NCBI GenBank assembly: GCA_044226865.1 | Contig: JBGAGE010000003.1 | Location: forward strand, 509,935-573,934 | Length of the DNA: 64,000 nucleotides | Direction: 5' to 3' | DNA from: TMP-86 sp044226865 | Lineage (GTDB): Bacteria > Pseudomonadota > Gammaproteobacteria > Steroidobacterales > Steroidobacteraceae | Part shown: piece by piece, positions 40,485-50,061 of the stretch | Numbering within the stretch: position 1 is the stretch's first letter | Layout of the letters: each line of letters begins with the position of its first letter | The notes under the pieces: generated by a model | Seen by the model: only the letters and a program-made list of their open reading frames with translations | Told to the model about the DNA's origin: nothing | Databases searched by the model: none | Translations under genes and position numbers: made by a program

Positions 40485-40723
40485 TGAGATTGAAACAACT
40501 CAGAAGCTCCCGGCATCGGGCGCTCATCAGCGTCCTGGTCATGGCGCGTCAAGAGGCGGGGCTGACCCAGCGGCAACTGGCAGCCCGCTTGAAGCGGTCC
40601 AATTCCTTCGTATGGAAAATCGAGGCAGGTGAGCGGCAAGTCAACGTTCTGGAGTTCATGGAAATTGCCAAACTCCTTAACGTATCTGCGTCGGCATTGA
40701 TGGCTCGTGTGGAGCGCCCATAG
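40484..40723 (+). CDS. XRE-family regulator
   Basis: This 79-residue single-domain Cro/CI-type DNA-binding protein carries its HTH in LTQRQLAARLKRSNSFVWKI, followed by EAGERQVNVLEFMEIAKLLN. The first 20 residues are basic. The ATG at 40484 overlaps an operator copy, and two more copies lie 40-100 bp upstream between this gene and the small membrane protein. It very likely binds these sites and represses itself and the divergent gene. It precedes the frameshifted zinc-ribbon gene and the type I restriction genes. Confidence 0.88.
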   Translation: MRLKQLRSSRHRALISVLVMARQEAGLTQRQLAARLKRSNSFVWKIEAGERQVNVLEFMEIAKLLNVSASALMARVERP

Positions 40724-40850
40724 CAGCATCGAACCTTAGCGCCCATCAGGCATACAGTGCCCGTCGCACTGGAATACTATATGGCGATTTTGCAAGATCA
40801 TGCGAGTCGGTCCGCTTTAACCTTCCGGCAGTTCCTTTCTGGAAGTCGAC

Positions 40851-41095
40851 ATGCAGTCGATCACCGTTCGAGCGTTTCGCGAAGCGGTACAAGCCGGCTA
40901 TCGCCTCCGCGCTGATTGCCACCGATGCAGCCGGGGCATCGAGATCGATTGGCTGCGGTGGTACAGAACGCCCAGGCGGACAAGACCTTCATCGCACGCA
41001 AGTGGCGCCGCACCGTTTGCGGCCACCTTGGCGGCCTGACCGTCTGGCCGCCATCGACTCCGCCCATACGGTTGCCCGCACGCCCCCTTTCCTAA
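40851..41095 (+). pseudogene. Frameshifted second copy of the zinc-ribbon gene
   Basis: The frame starts MQSITVRAFREAVQAGYRLR then DCHRCSRGIEID. After codon 34 (about 40953) the similarity to the 27295-27615 gene continues in another frame: AAVVQNAQADKTFIARKWRR, VCGHLGGLTVWPP, stopping at 41095. Inserting one C into GATTGG restores a continuous reading frame IEIDLAAVV. It is a disabled copy, or a sequencing error, of the same small family. Confidence 0.75.
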
Positions 41096-41194
41096 GCAAA
41101 CACGTGCGGCCATTCGCGTTTGGCCAAAGCTCATTAAATTGTTGTAGAATCAATATTTTACGGTGTTACTGACAAAGGACAGGACGTCAAATCT

Positions 41195-43582
41195 ATGGCG
41201 TTGAATGAAGCCGATACTTGCCGGGTCTACGTAACGCCGCGCCTCAAAGAAGCTGGCTGGGACAGCCCTCCTCATTCGCTCACTGAGCAAAAGACATTCA
41301 CCGATGGACGCGTTTTTGCGGTGGGAGGGAATATTACCCGTGGCCCGCAGAAGCGAGCCGACTACGTTCTTCGCTACACCCGCGATTTCATGATCGCGGT
41401 CGTCGAGGCAAAAGAGGAAGGCGTCGCTGCGGGAACGGGTCTTCAGCAAGCAAAGGATTACGCTGAGACTCTCGGACTCAAGTTTGCGTACGCAACGAAC
41501 GGACAGGACATTCTTGAATTCGATTACCTGACGGGCGCAGAACGTCTGCTATCGGCATTCCCATCACCCGACGAACTGTGGGCGCGGCTCCGGAAGGCCG
41601 AGGGAATCTCGAACGAATCCGCAGGAAAACTCTTAAGCGCGTCAAATCTCACCGCGAGCGCAACACCTCGGTACTACCAAGAAATTGCCATCAATCGAGC
41701 GATTCAAACGATCCTCGCCGGCGAGAAACGTGTCCTGCTCACCATGGCAACAGGCACGGGGAAAACCGTCGTCGCGTTCCAAATCTGCTGGAAACTGTGG
41801 AACTCTCGTTGGAATCGCAGTGGTGAGCACCGCAAGCCCAGAATTCTCTTTCTCGCCGACCGTAATATCCTCATCGACGACCCAAAGGACAAGACCTTCG
41901 CCGCATTCGGCGATGCGCGCTTCAAGATTGAAGGAGGCCAAGTCTCCAAGAGTCGTGAGATGTACTTCGCGATTTACCAAGCGCTTGCGAAGGATGAGCG
42001 TCGGCCTGGACTCTACAAGAGCTTCCCGCCTGACTTCTTTGATCTCATCATCGTCGATGAGTGTCATCGGGGCAGCGCGCGGGACGAAAGCAATTGGCGC
42101 GAGATTCTTGAGTACTTCAGTCCTGCATTCCAAATCGGCATGACGGCAACGCCCCTTCGTGACGACAACCGGGATACCTATAAGTACTTTAGCAACCCCA
42201 TCTACAGCTACAGCCTCCGACAAGGAATCGACGACGGATTTCTGGCGCCGTATCGCGTTCACCGTGTGGTCACGGAATTGGACGCGGCTGGTTGGCGTCC
42301 CAGCAAGGGGGAAGTAGATCGCTACGGCCGAGAGATCCCCGATGAGGAATACGGCACGAAGGACTTTGAACGCGTGGTTGCCCTAAGGGCTCGCACAGAG
42401 GCCATCGCCCGCCATCTTTCTGATTTCATGCGTCGCACTGACCGCTTTGCGAAGACGATCGTATTTTGCGTTGACCAAGAACACGCCGATGAGATGCGCC
42501 GCGCGCTCGCCAACCTCAACTCCGACTTAGTTAAACAGTATCCTGACTACGTTGCACGCGTTACCTCCGACGAAGCAGACATCGGACGCGGACATCTCAG
42601 CCGTTTTCAAGAACTCGAAACTACAACGCCGGTGATTCTTACCACGTCTCAGCTCCTGACAACCGGCGTAGATGCGCCGACTTGCAAAAACGTCGTCCTA
42701 GCGCGAGTCGTGAACTCGATGAGCGAGTTCAAGCAGATCATTGGTCGCGGTACGCGAATGCGGGAAGACTATGGAAAGCTCTTCTTCAACATCGTTGACT
42801 ACACTGGCTCAGCCACGCAACAGTTCGCGGATCCGAATTTCGACGGCTTCCCAGAAGTCGAGCATAATGTGACGGTCGACTTGGAAGGGAATGTAACGTC
42901 AGAAAGCTATACAAGCCCCGACGAAACGCCTGACGCACCGACCGCGGACGAATCGTACCTGCTCTCCCAAGAAGGCCATTCAGGTATTGATGATCGAGAA
43001 AAGGACCGCGTACGGAAGTACTACATCGACGGCGGCCAAGTTAAGGTAGCCGCACATCTGGTCTACGAACTCGACGGAGACGGTAAGCAGCTCCGCGTCA
43101 TCCAATATACGGACTACACCGCGTCGAAGGTTCGGACTCTGTTCACTTCCATTGACGAACTGAAGAGTCGATGGGCCGACCCCTTGAAGCGAGAAGAGGT
43201 GCTTCTTGCACTTGCGGAACGCGGCATCGATCCAAAGACGTTAGCCGAAGCAACGGGGCATCCCGAGGCCGATCCGTTTGATGTGCTCTGCCATCTTGCT
43301 TTCAACGCGCCATTGCGCACCAGGAAGGAACGAGCGGCTGCTCTACGCAAGAAGACACCCGATTTCTTTTCCGAATATGGTCCGGGGGCCCGAGCAATCC
43401 TCGAAGCACTCCTCGATAAATACAGCGAGTTTGGTCCACAGCAGTTGGTTATTCCCGATGCCCTCCAAGTGGCTCCTGTATCGTCGTATGGTAACTTGAT
43501 GGAAATATCGAAAATCTTCGGCGGCGCCCCTCGCTTGAAATCCGCCATTGATCGGCTTCAGAACCTTATTTACGCATCCTAA
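41195..43582 (+). CDS. hsdR: Type I restriction enzyme HsdR subunit
   Basis: This is a 795-residue restriction and translocase subunit. The N-terminal nuclease has Asp56 and ExK at 71-73 (RADYVLRYTRDFMIAVVEAK). The SF2 helicase motor follows, with a Walker A motif at 185-191 (MATGTGKTVV), DECH at 288-291 (LIIVDECHRGSA), motif III GMTATPLR and motif VI KQIIGRGTRMREDYG. The C-terminal helical region would contact the methylase. It cuts unmodified DNA after ATP-driven translocation. It is 11 bp before hsdM and full length. Confidence 0.96.
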   Translation: MALNEADTCRVYVTPRLKEAGWDSPPHSLTEQKTFTDGRVFAVGGNITRGPQKRADYVLRYTRDFMIAVVEAKEEGVAAGTGLQQAKDYAETLGLKFAYATNGQDILEFDYLTGAERLLSAFPSPDELWARLRKAEGISNESAGKLLSASNLTASATPRYYQEIAINRAIQTILAGEKRVLLTMATGTGKTVVAFQICWKLWNSRWNRSGEHRKPRILFLADRNILIDDPKDKTFAAFGDARFKIEGGQVSKSREMYFAIYQALAKDERRPGLYKSFPPDFFDLIIVDECHRGSARDESNWREILEYFSPAFQIGMTATPLRDDNRDTYKYFSNPIYSYSLRQGIDDGFLAPYRVHRVVTELDAAGWRPSKGEVDRYGREIPDEEYGTKDFERVVALRARTEAIARHLSDFMRRTDRFAKTIVFCVDQEHADEMRRALANLNSDLVKQYPDYVARVTSDEADIGRGHLSRFQELETTTPVILTTSQLLTTGVDAPTCKNVVLARVVNSMSEFKQIIGRGTRMREDYGKLFFNIVDYTGSATQQFADPNFDGFPEVEHNVTVDLEGNVTSESYTSPDETPDAPTADESYLLSQEGHSGIDDREKDRVRKYYIDGGQVKVAAHLVYELDGDGKQLRVIQYTDYTASKVRTLFTSIDELKSRWADPLKREEVLLALAERGIDPKTLAEATGHPEADPFDVLCHLAFNAPLRTRKERAAALRKKTPDFFSEYGPGARAILEALLDKYSEFGPQQLVIPDALQVAPVSSYGNLMEISKIFGGAPRLKSAIDRLQNLIYAS

Positions 43583-43593
43583 AATAGAAGCCC

Positions 43594-45141
43594 ATGCCCA
43601 AAGCAAAGAAATCAAAAAGCGAACAACAACCCCTTACAACCGCGCAACAACTCGGCAGCTTAATGAAGTCTGCGCGCGACATCATGCGCAAGGACAAAGG
43701 GCTCAACGGAGATCTCGATCGTTTGCCCATGCTGACGTGGATCATGTTTTTGAAATTCTTAGATGACCTGGAACACGTCCGCGAAACCGAAGCCACCCTC
43801 AAGGGCAAAGCATTCAAACCCGCAATTGAGAAGCCCTACCGCTGGAGGGATTGGGCAGCTGCAGAGGGCGGCATTACCGGCGATGAGTTGATCGCGTTCG
43901 TCAATAACGACGAAGCCGTACGCCAGGATGGAAAGCGTGGAAAAGGACTCTTTGCGTACTTGCGATCCTTAGAAGGCGTCAATGGCGGGGATCGCCGCGA
44001 CGTCATAGCTAGTGTCTTCCGCGGGGTGCAGAACCGCATGATCAACGGTTACCTCCTACGGGACGTGATCGAGAAGATTAACGGCATTCACTTCAACGCT
44101 AGCGAGGAAATGCACACCCTTGGGAGCATGTATGAGTCCATGCTCCGTGAGATGCGCGATGCGGCCGGGGACTCCGGTGAGTTCTATACACCGCGCGCCG
44201 TAGTACGACTCATGGTCACGGTCATGAATCCGAAAATTGGCGAGGTCGTCCTCGACCCAGCGTGCGGAACCGGCGGCTTTCTCGTAGAGGCATTCGCGCA
44301 CCTCGAAAAGCAGTGCAAGACTGTGCAAGACAGAGAGACTCTTCAGAAATCGACCATTCTCGGCGGAGAAGCAAAGCCCCTCCCGTTTCTTTTGGCTCAG
44401 ATGAATCTCCTGCTCCATGGACTTGAGAGCCCGAAGGTCGATTCGGGCAATAGCCTCCGCTACCCACTCCGGGAGATCGGCGACAGGGAGCGCGTTGACG
44501 TCATTCTCACTAACCCGCCCTTTGGTGGCGAAGAGGAGAAGGGGATACAGGGAAACTTCCCGGAGGACATGCAAACGTCGGAGACTGCACTACTCTTTTT
44601 GCAGCTCATCATGCGCAAGCTCCGGCGACAGCCGAAACCAGGACGCGCGGCGGTAGTAGTTCCAAACGGCACGCTGTTTGGCGATGGTGTCTGCGCGCGC
44701 ATCAAAGAGCAACTCCTCAAAGAATTTAACCTTCACGCGATTGTGCGACTACCCAACGGTGTATTTGCACCCTACACCGGCATACCGACCAATCTTCTTT
44801 TCTTTGATCGCTCTGGACCAACGAAGGACGTGTGGTACTACGAACAGCCGTTACCAAAAGACCGCAAGAACTATACGAAAACAACACCCATTCTATTCGA
44901 GGAGTTCGCCCCACTCGTCGCATGGTGGAGAAGACGAGAAGAAGGCGACCTTGCGTGGAAGGTGCCTGCTACACAACTCATAGCGGACAGTTGCAATCTC
45001 GATCGCAAAAACCCGCGCGCCAAGGAAGATATAGCGCATTTGCCGCCAGAAACACTCGCTGCCAACATCTTGCGAAATGAGCAAAGAATCACCGAAATAT
45101 TGGGCAATATCCGAAGCCGCCTAGCAAAGCATAGCAAATGA
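43594..45141 (+). CDS. hsdM: Type I restriction enzyme HsdM methylase
   Basis: This 515-residue N6-adenine methyltransferase has an N-terminal helical domain (about 15-165). The AdoMet motif is DPACGTGGFLVEAF at 221-229, and the catalytic NPPFGG is at 307-312. The C-terminal helix contacts HsdS. It methylates the recognition site to protect host DNA and is also required for restriction. Its stop overlaps the hsdS start by 4 bp. Confidence 0.96.
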   Translation: MPKAKKSKSEQQPLTTAQQLGSLMKSARDIMRKDKGLNGDLDRLPMLTWIMFLKFLDDLEHVRETEATLKGKAFKPAIEKPYRWRDWAAAEGGITGDELIAFVNNDEAVRQDGKRGKGLFAYLRSLEGVNGGDRRDVIASVFRGVQNRMINGYLLRDVIEKINGIHFNASEEMHTLGSMYESMLREMRDAAGDSGEFYTPRAVVRLMVTVMNPKIGEVVLDPACGTGGFLVEAFAHLEKQCKTVQDRETLQKSTILGGEAKPLPFLLAQMNLLLHGLESPKVDSGNSLRYPLREIGDRERVDVILTNPPFGGEEEKGIQGNFPEDMQTSETALLFLQLIMRKLRRQPKPGRAAVVVPNGTLFGDGVCARIKEQLLKEFNLHAIVRLPNGVFAPYTGIPTNLLFFDRSGPTKDVWYYEQPLPKDRKNYTKTTPILFEEFAPLVAWWRRREEGDLAWKVPATQLIADSCNLDRKNPRAKEDIAHLPPETLAANILRNEQRITEILGNIRSRLAKHSK

Positions 45142-46313
45142 GTGAGTGGGAAGACATTCGACTAGCTGAGATTGCAACGCCGGTCGCCCGACCGGTAGTC
45201 GTTGTGCCAGGAGACTCATATCGCACACTCGGAGTGAGATGGTGGGGAGAAGGAGCATACGAGCGGGCAACAATCGACGGCTCGCAAACTGCAGCGCGGA
45301 CATTATCGGTTGTGAAGAAGGGCGACCTCATCATCAACAAAATCTGGGTTCGCAATGGCTCAACTGCAATTGCCGGGGCAGAGGTTGACGGCTGCTCGGC
45401 GTCCGGCGAGTTTCCGACTTTCGTCTTGGACCTCAATCGCGTCATGCCGGAATGGATTCACTGGCAAACAAAAACACGCAATTTCTGGTCGAAGTGTGAT
45501 GCTCTTTCCCGCGGAACGAGCGGGAAAAACCGCATTAAACCTGAACTTTTTCTCAGTATTCGTGTGCCATTGCCGCCGCTGGACGTGCAACGGCAAGTTG
45601 TGGCGCAGATTGCGGATCTTGCCTCGCAAATCCATGAAGCTGGAGCACTACGCCGACAAGCGGCCGGAGAAGTTGAGGAATTGTGGGCAAGTTCACTCGC
45701 AGCGACATTTGGGGGAACGAGACATCCGACTGAAAGCCTCGAATCAGTTTGCGATGCAATTGTAGACAACCTTCATTCCACACCCCGCTATGACGGCGAC
45801 GAGTTTCCGTGCATACGCTCGCAGGACGTGGGTTGGGGTACCATGAACTTTGAGTCCGCGTTGCGCACCAGCAAAGCAGAATTCACCGAACGTACACGGC
45901 GAAGTGAACCGCGAGCAGGTGATATTGTATTTGTTCGTGAGGGAGATGTTGGCAGGTGTGCGGTTGTATCAGGTAAGTACAGATTCAGTTTGGGGCAACG
46001 TGTGATGATCTTTCGACCTTCCTCACGAATCGAGCCTCGCTTCTTGATGTTGCAGTTGATGTCGCCGCCAGTTCTTGAAAAGCAAATTCTCCAGGGCAAA
46101 ACAGGAACGACCAGTCATCACGTAAACATCAAGCATCTGCGCGAAGTGAAGGTCGTCCTCCCGCCCTTGGCGGAGCAACGAAGTATCGTGACCGAGCTGG
46201 ACTCATTGCAAGCTGAGATTGACGCACTGCAAAGCTTGCAATCCGAGGTAACACTCGAGCTCGATGCCCTACTGCCATCCGTCCTCAATAGAGCGTTCCG
46301 AGGCGAACTATAA
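45138..46313 (+). CDS. hsdS: Type I restriction enzyme HsdS specificity subunit
   Basis: A 391-residue subunit with two target-recognition domains (about 1-150 and 195-345). Each is followed by a conserved helix region: VPLPPLDVQRQVVAQIADLA and VVLPPLAEQRSIVTELDSLQ. These two helices set the spacing of a bipartite target site. The target sequence cannot be read from the protein. Overlap with hsdM and a 6-bp gap to the next gene show one operon. Confidence 0.94.
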   Translation: MSEWEDIRLAEIATPVARPVVVVPGDSYRTLGVRWWGEGAYERATIDGSQTAARTLSVVKKGDLIINKIWVRNGSTAIAGAEVDGCSASGEFPTFVLDLNRVMPEWIHWQTKTRNFWSKCDALSRGTSGKNRIKPELFLSIRVPLPPLDVQRQVVAQIADLASQIHEAGALRRQAAGEVEELWASSLAATFGGTRHPTESLESVCDAIVDNLHSTPRYDGDEFPCIRSQDVGWGTMNFESALRTSKAEFTERTRRSEPRAGDIVFVREGDVGRCAVVSGKYRFSLGQRVMIFRPSSRIEPRFLMLQLMSPPVLEKQILQGKTGTTSHHVNIKHLREVKVVLPPLAEQRSIVTELDSLQAEIDALQSLQSEVTLELDALLPSVLNRAFRGEL

Positions 46314-46319
46314 TCAGCC

Positions 46320-47348
46320 ATGCCAAGAGGGTTACCGAGATCTGTCAAAGGCAATATCGACAAATGCCGCGCTTCAGCGATTGCCGCCGTTGATGTCTAC
46401 AACCGACCGGGCTCGCGATTTCGTACTCCGCATTTCATTATTCTTGTAGCTCTGTCTTGGACGGCCCTATTTCATGCCATCTTTTACCGGCGGGGTCAGA
46501 ACCCGTGGTACAGGAAGGCGACGGGCAACGTACGGGGCCAACGACATAGATATGTTCGCATTGATGGGGATCCAAAACATTGGGATCTCACGGAGTGTCT
46601 TAAGCAATATTTTGGCGGAGAACATCCACCTGAAAGAAAAAATCTTGAGTTTTTGATCGGCCTTCGCAACAAGATTGAACACAGAGACCTTCCGAATTTG
46701 GATGCCGGACTCTATGGTGAATGCCAAGCAGCCCTCCTCAATTTAGAGGAGTACGTGGTTGCGGAATTCGGAGAACGATATGCACTTGCTGATGAGTTAG
46801 CCGTTTCGTTGCAATTTTCTCACTTAATTCCAATTGAAAAGCGTCGCGCAGCAAAGGCACTTGTTGCGCGTGAGGCCAAGAGCATTCGGGACTACGTCGA
46901 GACGTTTCGTGCTGGCTTACCGTCCTCGACGCTGAACAGCACGAAATACTCTTTCAACGTTTTCTTGGTTCCGAAAGTAGCCAACAAGAAGGACTTCGCT
47001 GATTTCGCAGTAGAGTTTGTCAAAGTCGACATGGCAAGTGCAGAGGAACTTGAGCGTCTCGAGAAACTTAATGTCCTCATCAAGGAAAAGCACGTACCAA
47101 TCGCCAATCTTAATCTGTTCAAGCCAACGCAAGTTGTCAGGCTGGTCGCCGCCAAGGTTACCCTACGGTTCAGCATAGCGAATCATACAGCCGCATGGCA
47201 GAGGCATGGTGTACGTCCAAACTCAGATGCAGCGAAACCTGAAGCCACGGACGCGAGGTATTGTGTATACGACAGTGTCCACCGTGACTACGTTTACACT
47301 CAAGCATGGATTGACCGACTAATAGATGAGTTTTCGAGAGTAAGCTAG
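46320..47348 (+). CDS. DUF3644-type protein linked to type I R-M
   Basis: A 342-residue protein. The N-terminal block SRFRTPHFIILVALSWTALF and HAIFYRRG, then FLIGLRNKIEHRDLPNLDAG, matches DUF3644, which has a HEPN-like RNxxxH motif (RNKIEHR). HEPN domains often cut RNA. Members regularly sit beside hsdRMS genes. Here the gene starts 6 bp after hsdS. It may be an abortive-infection or accessory component of the restriction system, inferred from family and position. The C-terminal part is unclassified. Confidence 0.83.
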   Translation: MPRGLPRSVKGNIDKCRASAIAAVDVYNRPGSRFRTPHFIILVALSWTALFHAIFYRRGQNPWYRKATGNVRGQRHRYVRIDGDPKHWDLTECLKQYFGGEHPPERKNLEFLIGLRNKIEHRDLPNLDAGLYGECQAALLNLEEYVVAEFGERYALADELAVSLQFSHLIPIEKRRAAKALVAREAKSIRDYVETFRAGLPSSTLNSTKYSFNVFLVPKVANKKDFADFAVEFVKVDMASAEELERLEKLNVLIKEKHVPIANLNLFKPTQVVRLVAAKVTLRFSIANHTAAWQRHGVRPNSDAAKPEATDARYCVYDSVHRDYVYTQAWIDRLIDEFSRVS

Positions 47349-47657
47349 AAGGGATTTCGACCACTCATCTCACCGCGCATTATCCATCGCACTCAATTAG
47401 CCTTGAAGTGGGAGAGCGTATCTGGGCTATCTTCGCAATGCATATGAACCACTATCGTTCAACATGCGATTTGTAGTTGACGCGGTCCCCGAATAGATAC
47501 GCCGCACCGCTCCTGCGAAGACCTAAAGCTAAAGCCCTAATTTGTTTGCCGGACCTTCGTATTCGTCTGCTATTTCCGTAGGCGCTGCAAGTGCAAGTCG
47601 TTACACTTCATAAGTCACCCCGCGTGACTGGGGTCACGACATTGACGAGGCGATGAA
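47349..47657. other. Gap without recognised content
   Basis: This 309-bp stretch lies between the DUF3644 gene and the SEC-C gene. I see no gene, RNA or strong repeat. It presumably holds the promoter of the next gene. Confidence 0.5.
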
Positions 47658-50003
47658 ATGCCGCTGGCTGGGATGTCCGAAGATAAGCGCGTTGAAGTGG
47701 CGGAGAGCACGCTGCGGGAGATGGAGTCGCTCGGCCGCCGAATACGCGACATCATCGCGGCCCAGCCGCCTCTAGACCTGCTCGGGTACATCTACGGTCA
47801 ACGTCTTCTCATCTCACTTCCGAGATCAAGGAAGCCTGAGTCGACGGATCCGCAAGACGATTGGGACGATTCCTTTGTCGATGATACTCAGCTCGCACTC
47901 GAGTATTTGCACGCGACGCTTGCATCTACGCCACCCGCGGCAAACCTGTCGTTTGATGAGGCTGCGACCGTCGAACTTATGGAACTAGTTAGGAAGCTCA
48001 AAGGTGCGGCCATGTTGCACGCCATGGCAACATCGGCAGGTACTGTCGATGGCGCGTTTGGAGCTGACACCGCCGACATTGAGTTCCAGGCCAAGTCCAC
48101 GTGGGTCGTATTGCGGGGCAATCGCTATCAAGTGCTTGAAGGGGAGTTCTATCGGTATGTACTCGCTCCTCACGACGCCCTTTTGCGCGAGGAGTATGGC
48201 ATCGGCGCCGCCGATATTGCGGCGGGCTTTCAGAGTCTCGCGAACTCGATCCGATCTGGCCAATCCGACGCATTTGAAGCGTTAGCGAATCAAATCGGTC
48301 AGGTACAAGATCTAGCAGAACGTCGCGGCGAGCCATTGAATGAGGTCATCTCCAAGTGGGCCGAAAACCATCCAGAGCGCGCCCAGGAAGCTGCCCTAGG
48401 CGTGGACGATGTGCTTTGCGGCGGGATCTGCAATGTGACTCGGCATACGGCACTACCTTCGGCGCTTTTAGCCGACTTGGCTTATGAGCGCGGTGAGGAC
48501 AAGGAGTTCTTTGCGGAAGGAGCCTATTCAAGCACGCCATTTAGGACATTGCCGGCGCGGAAAAAGCCGCTCATCAGGATCAACAACGAGTATTACGGCG
48601 TCGATACTTGTTTGACACGCGATGCCAGTTACCGTGCCCTGCTCTGGAATCTCCTCAAGCGTCGGCCTGAGTACGCCGAGCGGTTCAAGGCCGGACAGAA
48701 ACTCTTAAGCGAAAGTGCGTTTTCAGACATTTTCACCGCACAGCTCGACGGGGCAACCGTCTATCGCGAAGTTTACTATCGGGATGTGCAAACTCGAGAA
48801 TGGGTTGAAAATGACATGCTCATCGTAATCGATGATCTGTTGCTGCTTGTTGAAGCGAAAGCCGGTGCTGCGGCAACCATTGCATCACCCGCCACCGAAT
48901 TTAACCGCCATGCGCGAGCCATAAAAGACCTGGTGCTGAAGGCGTACCAGCAATGCAAACGGTTTTTCGACTACATGGCATCGAAAGACGAGGTGCCGAT
49001 CTTCAGCCGCGCCTCTGGAAAGTATGTGCCCGTGGGTCAAATAAGGCGCGATCGCTATCGAGTCCTGATTCCCATGGGCCTTACGGTCGAGTCCCTCTCC
49101 CCCGTCTCCACGATGTGCAAAGAACTGCCGGAAGTTGCGCCACTCCTTGGCAAACATGCGTTTATGTGCATGTCGATTGACGATCTTTTCGTCCTCAAGC
49201 GCTTTCTCCCTACGCTGGGCGAGTTGGTGCACTACTTGGAAGTGCGTCAGGTCCTGGCCGGTATGAAGGGCGTTCGGCTCTTCGATGAGATAGATCATCT
49301 CGGCGCGTACATCATGAAGAACCGCTTCGATCAGGAAATCGAGGCACAACGCGTCAAGGGCAAGCCTAGCATGATCCTCTGGGCTGGGATGAGCAAACCC
49401 GTGGACGACTACTTCGCGCTGCCGGACTGGGAGAGCCAGCCAATCCCTCGCCAAGACTACCCCACCGAACTTCGAGGCTTGCTCGATGCCCTTGACAGGA
49501 ATCGGACGCCCGGATGGCTAGCCGCGGGGAGTCACATACGAAACTACGGTGAGCACGGGCGGCGTGCATTGGCTGCGGGGCTTGAAGGACTCCGAGCAAG
49601 CCTTGCTCAATACCCGCATCGATATCTCTCCATGGCGGGCAATGAGGTGCTATTCATTTGGCTTCAAGGCCCCGAGAAGCCAATCGATTTGGCTGCAGCC
49701 CACGACAAGGCGCGCGCGGCCATGCTTGCCATGGAAGTTGCCCGAATGTTGGTTATCGCAGTCGTCGCTCATACCGTCGATGGCTACCTAAGTGCGCAAC
49801 CGTTGAACGTGGTGGTTCCCGTGGAGCGAACCGAAGAGAATGCTCACCTCTATCAGGATGCAGAACGCATGCGAACCCGCCTAAAAGGAATCGGTGGCTC
49901 TGGCGCGAAAATGGTCAATGCGTCGATTCGCCTAGGACGAAATGACCCTTGCTGGTGCGGAAGCAGAAGAAAGTTCAAAAAATGCCACGGCGGACAACCA
50001 TGA
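47658..50003 (+). CDS. Large SEC-C protein with PD-(D/E)xK-like nuclease core
   Basis: This is a 781-residue protein with a GAGG site before the ATG at 47658. The N-terminal 300 residues are helical and not recognised. A nuclease-like core is visible around residues 368-440: Glu371 in YREVYYRD, Asp386 in WVENDMLIV and ExK at 399-401 (LLLLVEAKAG), followed by a long helix. This is the order of PD-(D/E)xK folds. The last 25 residues are a SEC-C zinc motif (NDPCWCGSRRKFKKCHGG). The DNA or RNA target is unknown. Its place beside hsdRMS and DUF3644 suggests defence. Confidence 0.7.
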   Translation: MPLAGMSEDKRVEVAESTLREMESLGRRIRDIIAAQPPLDLLGYIYGQRLLISLPRSRKPESTDPQDDWDDSFVDDTQLALEYLHATLASTPPAANLSFDEAATVELMELVRKLKGAAMLHAMATSAGTVDGAFGADTADIEFQAKSTWVVLRGNRYQVLEGEFYRYVLAPHDALLREEYGIGAADIAAGFQSLANSIRSGQSDAFEALANQIGQVQDLAERRGEPLNEVISKWAENHPERAQEAALGVDDVLCGGICNVTRHTALPSALLADLAYERGEDKEFFAEGAYSSTPFRTLPARKKPLIRINNEYYGVDTCLTRDASYRALLWNLLKRRPEYAERFKAGQKLLSESAFSDIFTAQLDGATVYREVYYRDVQTREWVENDMLIVIDDLLLLVEAKAGAAATIASPATEFNRHARAIKDLVLKAYQQCKRFFDYMASKDEVPIFSRASGKYVPVGQIRRDRYRVLIPMGLTVESLSPVSTMCKELPEVAPLLGKHAFMCMSIDDLFVLKRFLPTLGELVHYLEVRQVLAGMKGVRLFDEIDHLGAYIMKNRFDQEIEAQRVKGKPSMILWAGMSKPVDDYFALPDWESQPIPRQDYPTELRGLLDALDRNRTPGWLAAGSHIRNYGEHGRRALAAGLEGLRASLAQYPHRYLSMAGNEVLFIWLQGPEKPIDLAAAHDKARAAMLAMEVARMLVIAVVAHTVDGYLSAQPLNVVVPVERTEENAHLYQDAERMRTRLKGIGGSGAKMVNASIRLGRNDPCWCGSRRKFKKCHGGQP

Positions 50004-50061
50004 GCGGCCAACCCGTTCAGCCAACCCATCTGCTGCTTCGAAATAACGCAATTGCATTGAG

